DNA from: Streptomyces sp. S3(2020)
GTDB lineage: Bacteria; Actinomycetota; Actinomycetes; Streptomycetales; Streptomycetaceae
Assembly (NCBI RefSeq): GCF_013044505.1
Contig: NZ_JABERD010000013.1
Span: forward strand, 1-64,000
DNA: 64,000 bases
Direction of reading: 5' to 3'
Below the pieces are notes generated by a model that searched no databases, was not told the DNA's origin, and saw only the letters and a list, made by a program, of their open reading frames with translations. Shown here one piece after another: positions 1-8,948 of this stretch. A program made the position numbers and the translations under genes. Position 1 is the first letter of the stretch; each line of letters starts with the position of its first letter.

Positions 1-454
1 TGTTGCATTGGGGAAGGGGTAGGGAATGGTGGTTGTGTGTGCGTGTTAGGTATAAAAGACGAAATGGCGGGTTGTGTAGACGTGGCTGGAGAAGGAACAG
101 TGCGGTATGAGAAGTGGTGTGTTTTTGCATGATACGGCGAGGACCGAGAGATACACTATCGTCTGCGTCGCCAGCGTCAGATGTGTGTAAGGGAGGGGTC
201 GGGCATGGCCGGGCGGCTACGGCAGGTCGGCCACGACATACGGTCGACCGAGGCCAGGTCCGGGGCCGGTATCAGAGCTGGGGCCGGAGCCGGGCTGGAG
301 CCGAGGTCGAGGTCAGGGCTGGGGCTGGCACCGGGGCCCGGGTCGGAGGGCATCTCCCGTGTCGGGGCGGTGGGGTCTGGCGGGAGGCGCTTCCCTCTGT
401 CTGTCTTGTGCGGGACCGGTTCGGAGGTCGGGCGAAGTCCGCTGCGGTTCGGCC
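1..454. other. Intergenic stretch with no supported gene
   Basis: No open frame here has a ribosome site, codon bias or recognisable protein. The first 130 bases are rich in TG and less GC-rich than the rest of the window. Bases about 240-345 are a GGGGCC/GGAGCC-like low-complexity run, so the frames crossing it read as Arg/Gly/Ala strings. Confidence 0.6.
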
Positions 455-532
455 GCGCCCCAAAGGCGCACGGGGCTGTGTCGATGTGCGGCTGCCGCCG
501 CGCGGGCGCGACCGGCCACGAGGGCGCCGCAG
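455..532. repeat. Streptomyces-type interspersed intergenic repeat, copy 1
   Basis: This matches a second copy at 56781-56862. Both have the order GCGCCCCAAAGG, CGGGGCTGT, ATGTGCGGCT and GCCGCGCGGGCGCG. In this copy the hairpin arm is decayed (GCGCCCC-AAA-GGCGC). It lies just beyond the stop of the leftward binding-protein gene, as copy 2 lies beyond a glycosyltransferase gene. From memory, similar short repeats are common between genes in Streptomyces genomes. Confidence 0.65.
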
Positions 533-570
533 CCGGACGACGGCACATCACCGCTCAGCCGGCGGAGCGC

Positions 571-1878
571 TCAGTCCGCGAGCTTGAGGCCGCGCTCCGT
601 GATGCCGGACTCCGCCTTCTCCTGACCCGCTTCGACACCCGCGGTGAAGCCGGACTTGGCGGTGGCGTCCTGGACGGCGGTGTAGACGTCCATCTGGTTC
701 GGGCCCCAGGTCCAGCCGGGCACGATGGTGTCGACCTGCTCGGAGGCGAGCGCGTAGAGGTCCTGGCCGTTCAGGTACGCGGTGTCGAACTCGGCGGCCG
801 CCACCTCACGCATCTCCGGGTTGGCGGGCAGGGCGCTGCTGGGCGACTCCAGGTCGGCGAGCCGGGCCTCGACGCCGGCCTTGTCCGTGGTGAGCCAGGT
901 GATGAACTCGGCCGCGGCCTCGGCGTGGTCGCTGCCCTTGAGGACGCCGTAGGAGGTGCCGCCGTAGTTGCCGCTCGCGGCGGTGCCCCAGTCGGGCATC
1001 GGGGCGGCGGCCCACTTGCCGGAGAGGTCGGGCATCGAGGTCTTCATACCGCCCGCGGACCAGGAGGCGCCGAGGAAGGAGAGGGTCTTGCCGGAGGCGC
1101 GGGCCTTGGTCTCCTCGGGGCTCCAGCCGGTGAAGGTCTGGACGAGGTCGTCCTTGACCAGGCCGTCCCAGTAGGCGGCGACCTTCTTGGTGGCGGCGTC
1201 GTTCACACCGGCCTTCCACGCGTCGCCCTCGGTGGCGAACCACTTGCCGCCGGCCTGCCAGGACAGCGCGGCCAGCAGCGCCGGGTCGCTCTTGGGCATG
1301 GAGGCCAGGCGGACGTCCTTGTCCTCCTTCTTGACCTTCGCCGCGGCCGTCTTGAACTCGTCCCAGGTCTCGGGGACTTCGATGCCGTACTTCTTGAACA
1401 GGTCGGTGCGGTAGTAGTACAGCTGCGGCGCGGCGTCGTAGGGGACGGTCCAGGTCTTGCCGCCGAAGGTCACCAGGCTCTGGATGGACTCCGGGAACTT
1501 CGACTTGACCGTTTCACCGGCGTATTCGGTCAGATCGATCAGGTTCCCCTGGCTCGCGAACTCGGGGACCATCTGGTACTCGATCGTGGCCACGTCGGGC
1601 GCGTTGCCCGCCTTCACCGCGTTGGCCATCTTGCTGTAGCCCTCGGTGCCGCTCGGTATCTCGGTGAACTCGACCTGGATGTCCTTGTGGGTCCTGTTGA
1701 ACGCCTCGACGGTCGACTTGGCGCCGAGTGTCCAGGTCCAGTAGTTCAGCGTGACCGGCTTGCCGTCCGACGCGGAGTCGGACGTGTCACCGTCGCCGCC
1801 GCAGCCGGTGGCGAACAGACCCAGGGCTGCGACGGCGGCTACGGCGGCGGTGCGGAACGAACGTGAAGTGCGCGTCAT
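571..1878 (-). CDS. Extracellular sugar-binding lipoprotein (ABC family 1), apparently orphan
   Basis: This 435-residue protein is a typical carbohydrate ABC substrate-binding lipoprotein. It has a short basic N-terminus, a hydrophobic stretch and a lipobox ending in ATGC, with Cys26 as the lipidated residue. The mature region is in the usual size range for solute-binding family 1. The ATG at 1878 is preceded by TAGGAG about 7 bases upstream. It lies downstream of, and on the same strand as, a DeoR/LacI-type regulator, suggesting sugar-responsive control. No permease genes follow it: the remaining 570 bases to the window edge hold no gene. It may serve permeases encoded elsewhere. The sugar is unknown. 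Confidence 0.85.
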   Translation of the reverse strand: MTRTSRSFRTAAVAAVAALGLFATGCGGDGDTSDSASDGKPVTLNYWTWTLGAKSTVEAFNRTHKDIQVEFTEIPSGTEGYSKMANAVKAGNAPDVATIEYQMVPEFASQGNLIDLTEYAGETVKSKFPESIQSLVTFGGKTWTVPYDAAPQLYYYRTDLFKKYGIEVPETWDEFKTAAAKVKKEDKDVRLASMPKSDPALLAALSWQAGGKWFATEGDAWKAGVNDAATKKVAAYWDGLVKDDLVQTFTGWSPEETKARASGKTLSFLGASWSAGGMKTSMPDLSGKWAAAPMPDWGTAASGNYGGTSYGVLKGSDHAEAAAEFITWLTTDKAGVEARLADLESPSSALPANPEMREVAAAEFDTAYLNGQDLYALASEQVDTIVPGWTWGPNQMDVYTAVQDATAKSGFTAGVEAGQEKAESGITERGLKLAD

Positions 1879-1940
1879 GTACGGCTCCTACGAGACCTCG
1901 TACGGAAAGAGGCGGTCGGAGGACATCTTTTTGCGCGCAC

Positions 1941-1995
1941 ACGATCGAAGTCAAGAGCGTTCGCGCACAACAATCAAAACGATCGAAGAACGCTC
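1941..1995 (-). promoter_or_regulatory. Promoter and putative operator half-sites of the binding-protein gene
   Basis: Read on the minus strand, a TTGACT -35-like box lies at 1954-1949. The 10-mer CTTCGATCGT occurs twice, at 1941-1950 and 1979-1988. The first copy sits in the spacer just behind the -35 box, where a repressor would block transcription. GAGCGTTC (1955-1962) and GAACGCTC (1988-1995) form an additional inverted repeat. The CGATCG core also occurs in the larger palindrome at 3201-3230 in front of the neighbouring regulator, which suggests a shared regulator. Confidence 0.45.
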
Positions 1996-2019
1996 ATTGA
2001 TCGATCACTCGACTTCGAA

Positions 2020-3117
2020 TCACCGAGAAGTCGCCGACGGGTCACCGCCGCAGGACGAGCGGATCCTCAACTCCGGGAGCAGATCGAGGTGTTGACGCGC
2101 CCCCGGCTGCTGACCGCTCCTCCGCTCCGCGAGCCGCTGGAGCAGCAGCTGGGCGGCCAGTTCCCCGACCGAGCGCTTGGGCGGCGCGACGGCGGTGAGC
2201 GGCACGTCGGAGAGGCCGGCCACTTCGTCGTCGTAGGCGATCAGCGCCAGATCGTCCGGCACCCGGATGCCGCACGCCTGGAGCCGGGGCACGAGCACGA
2301 TCGCGTCCTCGTCGCTGTGCACGAGCGCCGCCGTGACACCGCGCTTCTTCACCGCCTCGACCAGGTAGTCGACGCTCGCCTCGTAGTCGCCGTGCTCACG
2401 CACGCTCGGGGCGGCCGTGTCGACGTCGAGCCCCAGGGACTGCACCGCCGCCTGGAACCCCGCCGAGATCTGCACGGCGTGCGGGCCCTCCTGAAGCACG
2501 GCGGTGACCTTGCGGTGCCCGAGCGAGGCGAAGTGGCTCACGGCGACCGCGGCCCCGTGCGCCCGGTCGGTGCGCACCCGGTCGAGCACCGCCGCCGGGT
2601 TCGCTGGTGGTGCCGAGCGCTCGACGAGAACGGCGGGCACATCGTGCTCCAGCAGCCACTTCTCCTGACCGTCGACGGGGACGCCGCCGAACCAGCTGGG
2701 CGCGACCAGCAGCCCCTCGGCCCCGCCCGCCACCAGATGCCCGGCCTGCACCGCGTCCTCGGCGTCGACATAGCCGGTCACCCCGAGCACGAGCCGTGCC
2801 CCCTGCGCGGCGACGGCCTCCCGGGCGCCGCGGACGATGTCGGCGAAGATGTAGTTCGTGGTCGGCACGATCATTCCGATCACCACCCCCTCGGACTCCT
2901 CCACCCGCTCCCGCACCTCGGCCGCGCCCTCCCCCGGCCACACCACCGCACCGTGCAGCCGCTGCACCCGGCCCTGTGCCGCCAGCGCCTCCACATCGCG
3001 CCGCAGGGTGACCGCGGAGACCCCGAGTTCGGCGGCGAGTTCGGCGACCCGGAGGCTGCCCCGCTCCCGGACTAGTTCGAGCACCCGCTCATGACGCTGG
3101 TCGACGTGCAGTCGCAT
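2020..3117 (-). CDS. DeoR-type HTH / LacI-type sensor transcriptional regulator
   Basis: This 365-residue regulator has an N-terminal DeoR-like winged helix (about residues 8-55, with LRVAELAAELGVSAVTLRRD as the recognition region). It is followed from about residue 75 by a LacI/PBP1-type ligand-binding domain. This hybrid is common among Streptomyces sugar regulators. It starts at 3117, divergent from a TetR gene, and ends 142 bases upstream of the sugar-binding lipoprotein on the same strand, so that gene is the likely target. A 13-bp perfect inverted repeat in its own upstream region suggests autoregulation. The ligand is presumably a sugar, which is an inference. Confidence 0.88.
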   Translation of the reverse strand: MRLHVDQRHERVLELVRERGSLRVAELAAELGVSAVTLRRDVEALAAQGRVQRLHGAVVWPGEGAAEVRERVEESEGVVIGMIVPTTNYIFADIVRGAREAVAAQGARLVLGVTGYVDAEDAVQAGHLVAGGAEGLLVAPSWFGGVPVDGQEKWLLEHDVPAVLVERSAPPANPAAVLDRVRTDRAHGAAVAVSHFASLGHRKVTAVLQEGPHAVQISAGFQAAVQSLGLDVDTAAPSVREHGDYEASVDYLVEAVKKRGVTAALVHSDEDAIVLVPRLQACGIRVPDDLALIAYDDEVAGLSDVPLTAVAPPKRSVGELAAQLLLQRLAERRSGQQPGARQHLDLLPELRIRSSCGGDPSATSR

Positions 3118-3200
3118 GGAATCCCCCTGGGGCGAGGCCGGACGGACGATCTACGGGCCGACGCGGAGCGTGATCCCGAATCACTCACTCTACGCCCGCA

Positions 3201-3230
3201 ATCGTATCGATCGCTTCCGATCGATACGAT
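3201..3230. promoter_or_regulatory. Perfect 13-bp inverted repeat, probable operator
   Basis: ATCGTATCGATCG (3201-3213) is followed by CTTC and then the exact reverse complement CGATCGATACGAT (3218-3230). It lies 84 bases upstream of the DeoR/LacI-type gene and 85 bases upstream of the TetR start. CGATCG-containing half-sites recur in front of the binding-protein gene, so the DeoR/LacI-type protein is the likelier ligand. Confidence 0.65.
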
Positions 3231-3248
3231 CATCACGGCAGTCCTGCG

Positions 3249-3283
3249 GCACTCAGTCCCCTCAAAGAAGGGCACTAAGTGCC
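3249..3283. promoter_or_regulatory. TetR operator pair upstream of the TetR gene
   Basis: GGCACTAAGTGCC (3271-3283) has 6-bp arms around one central base. An imperfect second copy, GGCACTCAGTCCC, lies at 3249-3261. The same palindrome, GGCACTCAGTGCC, stands in front of the next gene at 4069-4081. The shared motif flanking a TetR gene strongly suggests self-recognition by this TetR. Confidence 0.65.
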
Positions 3284-3314
3284 GCCAGTGCCTTCCGGTG
3301 CTACGTTCCCGTCC

Positions 3315-4016
3315 ATGAGCGAGAAGACCGAAGCGGCCCCCACCAAGCCGCCCATGCGGGACGCGCTGATCGCGGCCGCTTTCCAGCTGTTCACGGAACG
3401 GGGGTACGAGCAGACCACGGTCGACGACATCGTGGCGCTCGCCGGGGTCGGGCGACGGTCTTTCTTCCGCTACTTCCCCTCCAAGGAGGACGTGGTCTTC
3501 CCCGACCACGAGGGCTGCCTCGCCGATGTGACCGCCTTCCTCGCCGCCGGCGACGACGCGGACGAGCCGGTGCAGCGGGTCTGCGACGCGGTCCGGCTGG
3601 TGCTGCGGATGTACACCGAGAACCCGGCCTTCTCGGTGCAGCGCTATCGGCTCACCAAGCAGGTTCCCGGGCTGCGCGCGTACGAGCTCTCCGTGGTGTG
3701 GCGCTACGAGCGCGCCTTCGCCGAGTACCTCCGCGGACGGCTCGCCGGGCGACGCGACGGGGTCCTCCAGGCCGACGTGGCCGCGGCGGCCGTCGCCGCG
3801 GCGCACAACAACGCGCTGCGCTCCTGGCTGCGCTCGGACGGCGAGGGCGACGTGGGCACGGAGATGGACCACGCGCTCGGGTACGTCCGGTCCGCGTTCG
3901 GCGCGCCGCCCGCCGGCCCCGAGCACACCGAGGACGTCGTGGTCCTCGTCTCCCGGCGCGGGGCGCCCCTGTGGCGGGTCGTCCAGGAGATCGAGACCAC
4001 GCTCGGCGCGGACTGA
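3315..4016 (+). CDS. TetR-family transcriptional regulator
   Basis: This 233-residue TetR regulator has an N-terminal DNA-binding domain (RGYEQTTVDDIVALAG, then RRSFFRYFPSKEDV) and a helical effector domain. The ATG at 3315 is preferred over an upstream in-frame start at 3279 because the latter lies inside the operator region. No clear Shine-Dalgarno site is visible, so translation may be leaderless or weakly initiated. Matching palindromes precede this gene and the zinc-ribbon/OB-fold gene downstream, indicating that both are targets. The effector is unknown; an acyl-CoA-like ligand would fit the OB-fold partner but is only a guess. Confidence 0.88.
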   Translation: MSEKTEAAPTKPPMRDALIAAAFQLFTERGYEQTTVDDIVALAGVGRRSFFRYFPSKEDVVFPDHEGCLADVTAFLAAGDDADEPVQRVCDAVRLVLRMYTENPAFSVQRYRLTKQVPGLRAYELSVVWRYERAFAEYLRGRLAGRRDGVLQADVAAAAVAAAHNNALRSWLRSDGEGDVGTEMDHALGYVRSAFGAPPAGPEHTEDVVVLVSRRGAPLWRVVQEIETTLGAD

Positions 4017-4068
4017 TCCCCTGCGACGGACCGCCGACACATTCAGGGTACGCAGTACCTTTACGAGT

Positions 4069-4088
4069 GGCACTCAGTGCCATACATT
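4069..4088 (+). promoter_or_regulatory. TetR operator and -10 box of the OB-fold gene
   Basis: The perfect palindrome GGCACTCAGTGCC (4069-4081) directly abuts a -10-like TACATT (4083-4088). Binding here would block RNA polymerase. It matches the palindrome at 3271-3283 except for the central base. Confidence 0.6.
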
Positions 4089-4157
4089 GAGGGTGTGCAC
4101 GGTGGCACAGCGAACCGCGCATGTGGGATTCCGCCCGAGCGCAGGGAGTTGACCAGC

Positions 4158-4571
4158 GTGTACCACCACTCAGCAAGCGTTGCCCGTCAGGGATTCGGCT
4201 CGGGAACGGGCCTGCTCGAACCCTCGGTCCCGGGCACCGACGCCATGCACTTCCAGCGCTGCACCTGGTGCGGCACCGCGATGTACCACCGGCTGCTCTG
4301 TCCGGTCTGCCAGGGCAGCGACCTGCGCACGGAGCGCAGCGAGGGCGTGGGGATCGTCCGTCACTCCACGGTGGTGCACCGCAACACCCCCGCCGCGCGC
4401 AATGTGTCGATGATCGAGATGGCCGAGGGGTTCGTCGTGCGCGGCCGGGTCATGGGCCCGCTCATCGGCATCCACAGCGGGGACCGGGTGCGGCTGTCCG
4501 CGGCCAAGGACCCGGTGCGCGGCGAGCCCGTCTTCCAGATGCTCGACGAGCCCTACCGCGCCTGGAACTGA
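4158..4571 (+). CDS. Zinc-ribbon / OB-fold protein (DUF35-like)
   Basis: This 137-residue protein has an N-terminal zinc ribbon (CTWCG ... CPVCQ) followed by an OB-fold with a hydrophobic beta core. That architecture is typical of DUF35 proteins, which partner thiolases or other acyl-CoA enzymes. The GTG at 4158 is chosen because AGGGAG sits 9 bases upstream and the operator/-10 box lies at 4069-4088. An earlier in-frame GTG at 4077 falls inside the operator. No thiolase gene is adjacent, which is unusual for the family. Its role is therefore unassigned beyond probable control by the upstream TetR. Confidence 0.75.
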   Translation: MYHHSASVARQGFGSGTGLLEPSVPGTDAMHFQRCTWCGTAMYHRLLCPVCQGSDLRTERSEGVGIVRHSTVVHRNTPAARNVSMIEMAEGFVVRGRVMGPLIGIHSGDRVRLSAAKDPVRGEPVFQMLDEPYRAWN

Positions 4572-4619
4572 CGGCCCCGCTCCCCCGCCTCCTCCCGGTA
4601 CCCCACCCCGCGCATCACC

Positions 4620-5963
4620 TCAGTCGTCCCACACTCCACGGATCAGCGACCGCACGGCCACGGGCCGCCCCGTCCCGAAGCACCGGTTGGCGGCGAGCCC
4701 GACGGCCAGCGCGAGGGCGCCGTCGCGCTCGGTGGCCGTCGGATGCGTCCCTGCCCCCGCCCCCGTGCCCGGTTCCACGGGACCGAAGAGCGCGTCCAGC
4801 ATCCGCGGATCTCCCCCACCGTGCGCCTCGTGAGCGGTGACGAGCGGCACCTCCACCGGCGGCTCCCACAGCGGCCGCAGTACGAGCCGAGCACCCCCGG
4901 CGTGCTCCGCGGCCGTGTCCCCGTGCAGTGCTCCGGTGGTGGAGGTGAGCCGCGTCGACGGCCGCTGCCAGCGGCTCTCCTCCACCTCCAGCTCCAGCCG
5001 CCCGGCGCTGCCGTTGAACATGACCCGGTAGCCCTCCCAGGGGGAGTAGGCGGTGAGGTGGTACGTCATCGTCGCGCCCCGCGTGTAGCGCACCAGGACC
5101 GCCATGTCGTCCTCGATGGTGACGGGCTCGCCGAAGACATTGCGGTCCCGGACATAACCGTCGTCCTGTTCGGCGTCCAGGTAGAGGGCGCGCAGGGTGT
5201 CGTCTGCCGCCAGGTCCAGGGCGAAGGGGTCGTCGGCGGCCGGTCCGGCGCCGTGGGCCCGTTCGTAGTCGCGGCGCAGCCCGTGGCGTTCGCCCGCCGC
5301 ACTGCCGTAGAAGCCGAGTCGTCCGTAGCCGAAGACCTCGTGCGGTACGTCGGCGAGCCACCAGTTGACCAGGTCGAAGTGGTGGCTCGACTTGTGCACC
5401 ATCAGCCCGCCGCTGCTGAGCTTGTCCCGGTGCCAGCGGCGGAAGTAGTCGGCGCCGTGGCGGGTGTCGAGCAGCCACTCGAAGTGGAGGGAGACGACCT
5501 CGCCGATCGCCCCCTCGGCGAGCAGGGCGCGCACCTTCTCGTGCACGGGGTTGAAGCGGTAGTTGAAGGCGACGGTCAGGGAGTTGCCGGTCTCCCGGAC
5601 GGTGTCCAGGATGCGGGCGCAGCGGTCCGCGTCCACGGTCATCGGTTTCTCGGTGACCACCCGGCAGCCCGCCCGCAGGGCGGGGACGATGTAGTGGTCG
5701 TGGGCCGCGTCGACGGTGGTGACGACGACCTCGTCGATGTCCTCCTTCGCCAGCAGGTCGGTGAAGCGTTCGGGTTCCCAGTGGGTGGCGGCGGGTTCAC
5801 CGGCCTCGGCCAGCAGCCGGTTGTGGAAGGCCATGCGGGTCGGGCTGGGGTCGCACAGGGCGGCGACCCGGTGGCCCGGGCGGGCGGCGAGGGCCCGGGT
5901 GTACATCTGGGCGCGGTGACCGGTGCCGACGACTGCCGTGCGGAGAAAGGGAGTTCGGCTCAT
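4620..5963 (-). CDS. Gfo/Idh/MocA-family oxidoreductase
   Basis: This 447-residue NAD(P)-dependent oxidoreductase has an N-terminal Rossmann fold (VVGTGHRA), the family signature EKP in VVTEKPMTVD, and a catalytic-type segment GGLMVHKSSHHFDLVNWW. The family oxidises or isomerises sugars and cyclitols. The ATG at 5963 is preceded by GGGAAAGG. A longer in-frame extension reaching 6341 is rejected because it overlaps the divergent promoter region and lacks a ribosome site. It is convergent with the OB-fold gene and divergent from a secreted hydrolase. No sugar pathway genes are adjacent, so the substrate is unknown. Confidence 0.85.
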   Translation of the reverse strand: MSRTPFLRTAVVGTGHRAQMYTRALAARPGHRVAALCDPSPTRMAFHNRLLAEAGEPAATHWEPERFTDLLAKEDIDEVVVTTVDAAHDHYIVPALRAGCRVVTEKPMTVDADRCARILDTVRETGNSLTVAFNYRFNPVHEKVRALLAEGAIGEVVSLHFEWLLDTRHGADYFRRWHRDKLSSGGLMVHKSSHHFDLVNWWLADVPHEVFGYGRLGFYGSAAGERHGLRRDYERAHGAGPAADDPFALDLAADDTLRALYLDAEQDDGYVRDRNVFGEPVTIEDDMAVLVRYTRGATMTYHLTAYSPWEGYRVMFNGSAGRLELEVEESRWQRPSTRLTSTTGALHGDTAAEHAGGARLVLRPLWEPPVEVPLVTAHEAHGGGDPRMLDALFGPVEPGTGAGAGTHPTATERDGALALAVGLAANRCFGTGRPVAVRSLIRGVWDD

Positions 5964-6151
5964 TGTGGGGGCCTTTCCCGTCGTACGGCCCACCAGTCCT
6001 GTGCGCGCTCCGCTGGCTTGATCACATCCCTGGGCCGACACTCGCCGCTCCGCACAGACAACCCACAGCCTCTTCTCGCCCGTCCTCTGTGACGCGAGAG
6101 GCTTTCCGGGACCGACGGGACGCCCGCGCTCTGGGTTTTGAGGAGTGAACC

Positions 6152-8932
6152 TTGATCCGTGCCCGGCGAATATGTGTGACCGCCGTGGCGGTGCTGGCGG
6201 CCCTGGCGGGCTCGCCCGGACCGGTACAGGCTCAACAGCCGCCTGTTGCAGGGGCGTTGAGTGCGAGTGCTGACGATGGACTGCCGCCGGGATGGCGGAT
6301 CGACGGCGAAGGGGAGGCGCGCGAGCTGGTCTGGCGCGCACCGAAGCGCGTACCCATGGGGGACTCCCGGGTCGAGTTCCGTGCCGGGGGCCGGCTGCTC
6401 GGTGTGCCGCTGCCGGCGAAGGACGGCCGGACCTTCCGGCTGGACCTGGCGGAGGCCGCCCACCATGGACTGACGGACCTTCAGGTGACGGCCGCGGGGC
6501 GCCGGTTGGACGCCGCGGCCGACGACCGGGGCAAGGCCTCCGGGGCGGCCCCGAAGCGGTCGACCGCGCTGCCGGCGAACTCCGTCGACCCCGGGAAGCC
6601 CGGGTCGTACCGCACGGTGAGCGGGGAGTACGCGCTCGACCCGGTGCGCCTGCCCGGCTACAAGGCGCCGATCGAGATGCGGGCCGAGGTGGTGGCCCCC
6701 AAGGGTGCCACGGGCGCGCGTCCGCTCGCGCTGTTCCTGCACGGCCGCCACTCCACCTGCTACAAGCCGGGCGCCGAGGACGACGTGAGCGGCGAATGGC
6801 CCTGCCCGACCGGCTACAAGTCGATCCCCAGTTACCAGGGTTACGAGCGCGACCAGCAACTCCTGGCCTCCCAGGGCTATGTGACGGTGTCGATCTCGGC
6901 GAACGGCATCAACGCCCAGGACGCGGAGGCCGATGACGCCGGTGCACAGGCACGCTCCTCGCTGGTGCGGCAGCACCTCGCCCGCTGGGCCGACTGGACC
7001 GCCCGGCCGAGCACCGCGCCGGCCGCCGTACGCCAGGGCGCGAAGGCCGATCTCTCCCGCGTCCTGCTCGTCGGGCACTCCCGCGGCGGCGAGGGCGTCA
7101 ACCGGGCCGCCATGGACAGTCTGTACCCGCCGCCCGCGGCCCAGGACGGCTACCGGGGTCCGGTGCGCTGGAAGGTGCGCGGCACCGTGCTCATCGGACC
7201 GACGATCTTCGGCCAGAATCCGGTGGCGGACGTGCCGTCCGTGACATTGCTGCCGGGCTGCGACGGCGATGTGTCCGACCTCCAGGGCGAGGTGTACGCC
7301 GACGGGACGCGCGGGATCGGCAAGGGCGACGCGCTGCACAGCGCGGTCTACATGGTCGGCGCCAACCACAACTACTTCAACAGCGAGTGGACCCCGGGGC
7401 AGGCGAAGGCGCCCGCCTGGGACGACTTCGGGACGGACGAGGAGCGGCCCGACGCGGTGTGCGATCCGGGCACCGCGACCAGGCTGACCGCCGACCAGCA
7501 GCACAAGGCCGGCGCCACCTACATCGCCGCCGCGGCACGGCTGTTCCTCGCCGGGGACGACCGGGTGCGTCCGCTGCTCGACGGCTCCGACAAGCGGGCT
7601 CCGTCGGCCGACCCGGCCCGGGTGCTGACCCACGCGGTCGGCGGCCGGCGCACCGGCGGCTTCCTGCCGGACGGTGACGTGAAGGTGACCGGCGCCCGGC
7701 TGTGCGAGGCGATCGATCCTCGCCCCGCCGTGTCCTGTCTGGCCCCGGAGACAGTGGGGTCCTCGCCGCACTTCGCCTGGTGGGAGACAGAGCGTGAGAC
7801 CGGCCGCCGCGCGGTCGACCTGAAGTGGTCGGCGCCCGGCACGGCAGCGCGGATCACCCCCAAGAAGCCGCTGTCCCTGGCCGGTTCGGACAAGCTCGCG
7901 CTGCGGGTCTTCGTTCCCCCGAACACCACCGGCACCAAGCTCGACGTGTCCGTCACCGACGCCTCCGGCCGCAGGGCCGACCTCGGCCGCGTCAAGGTGG
8001 ACGGCCTGCCGGGCTCCGACCGCACCGCCTCCTACTGGGCGCGCGAGGTACGCGTGCCGCTCACCGCCGCCACCAGCGCGGGACTCGACCTCAAGCACAT
8101 CAAGTCCCTCGCGTTGACCCCGCGTTCCGGCTCCGGACGGGCCTGGCTGATGGACGCCTGGGGCTGGGCCCCCGGCACCCCGGCGGTCAAGGCGGCGGCC
8201 CTGCCGCGCGTCGACGTCGGCCGCACGGTCGTCAAGGAGGGTGACTCGGGCACCGTCACCTACCGGATCCCGGTGCGGGTCTCGGGGCACGGCACCGGCC
8301 AGGTCCGCGTGTACGTCCTCGACCCGGACTCCGCCCCGGGCTCCGGTTCCGGCACGGAGAAGCTGGTCACGGTGAAGCCCGGCAGCGACTCCGTCGACGT
8401 GCCGGTCAAGGTCAAGGGCGACACCGCCTTCGGCTACGACGTGCAGCACGACATCGCGGTGAAGGCGGTACGGGGCGCCGTCGTGGGTGCCCACCGCGGC
8501 GGGATCACCGTCCGGAACGACGACCCCGAGCCGGTCCTCACCCTGACCCCGGTCGCCGACCGGGTGACCGAGGGCGGGACCCTCAAGTGGCGGTTGACGA
8601 TGGCCGAACCGGCGGCCGTGGAGATCTGGCAGCCCGTACGGGTGCTGCCGGTGACGGAGGGCGCCGAGCTGTCCACCAAGGACGTGGACCCGCAGTGGCT
8701 GATGGACTACGCCGGTGACGTGCCGGACCCGGAGCGGCCGCTGTCCCAGGCGAACCTGTGGGTGTGGCTCGGCATCCCGGCCGGGGCCACGAGCGCCGAC
8801 CTCGATGTCGTGACGATCCGGGACCAGCTGGCCGAGCCCACCGAGTCGCTGCGCCTCGCGCTCACCGACTACGACGCCGAGCCGCTGCCGGACCGTCCGA
8901 TGGTGACGGGGACGGTGCTGGACGCGTCATAG
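6152..8932 (+). CDS. Large secreted alpha/beta hydrolase with C-terminal Calx-beta-like region
   Basis: This 926-residue exported protein has a Sec-type signal peptide over about the first 27 residues. A central alpha/beta-hydrolase domain has LFLHGRHS near residue 195 and the nucleophile elbow GHSRGG with Ser310. The C-terminal third contains two beta-rich, Calx-beta-like segments (VVKEGDSGTVTYRIPV and a second VTEGGTLKWRL). The start is TTG at 6152, fixed by GAGGAG six bases upstream. Esterase or lipase-like activity is inferred from the fold; the substrate is unknown. A strong hairpin at 8949-8986 ends the transcript. Confidence 0.82.
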   Translation: MIRARRICVTAVAVLAALAGSPGPVQAQQPPVAGALSASADDGLPPGWRIDGEGEARELVWRAPKRVPMGDSRVEFRAGGRLLGVPLPAKDGRTFRLDLAEAAHHGLTDLQVTAAGRRLDAAADDRGKASGAAPKRSTALPANSVDPGKPGSYRTVSGEYALDPVRLPGYKAPIEMRAEVVAPKGATGARPLALFLHGRHSTCYKPGAEDDVSGEWPCPTGYKSIPSYQGYERDQQLLASQGYVTVSISANGINAQDAEADDAGAQARSSLVRQHLARWADWTARPSTAPAAVRQGAKADLSRVLLVGHSRGGEGVNRAAMDSLYPPPAAQDGYRGPVRWKVRGTVLIGPTIFGQNPVADVPSVTLLPGCDGDVSDLQGEVYADGTRGIGKGDALHSAVYMVGANHNYFNSEWTPGQAKAPAWDDFGTDEERPDAVCDPGTATRLTADQQHKAGATYIAAAARLFLAGDDRVRPLLDGSDKRAPSADPARVLTHAVGGRRTGGFLPDGDVKVTGARLCEAIDPRPAVSCLAPETVGSSPHFAWWETERETGRRAVDLKWSAPGTAARITPKKPLSLAGSDKLALRVFVPPNTTGTKLDVSVTDASGRRADLGRVKVDGLPGSDRTASYWAREVRVPLTAATSAGLDLKHIKSLALTPRSGSGRAWLMDAWGWAPGTPAVKAAALPRVDVGRTVVKEGDSGTVTYRIPVRVSGHGTGQVRVYVLDPDSAPGSGSGTEKLVTVKPGSDSVDVPVKVKGDTAFGYDVQHDIAVKAVRGAVVGAHRGGITVRNDDPEPVLTLTPVADRVTEGGTLKWRLTMAEPAAVEIWQPVRVLPVTEGAELSTKDVDPQWLMDYAGDVPDPERPLSQANLWVWLGIPAGATSADLDVVTIRDQLAEPTESLRLALTDYDAEPLPDRPMVTGTVLDAS

Positions 8933-8948
8933 CCGGTCCACGAAAGAC

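Noticed and set aside
5960-8494. An 844-codon minus-strand frame opposite the secreted hydrolase
   Set aside because: It is an antisense shadow typical of high-GC DNA; the plus strand has a signal peptide, catalytic motifs and a ribosome site.
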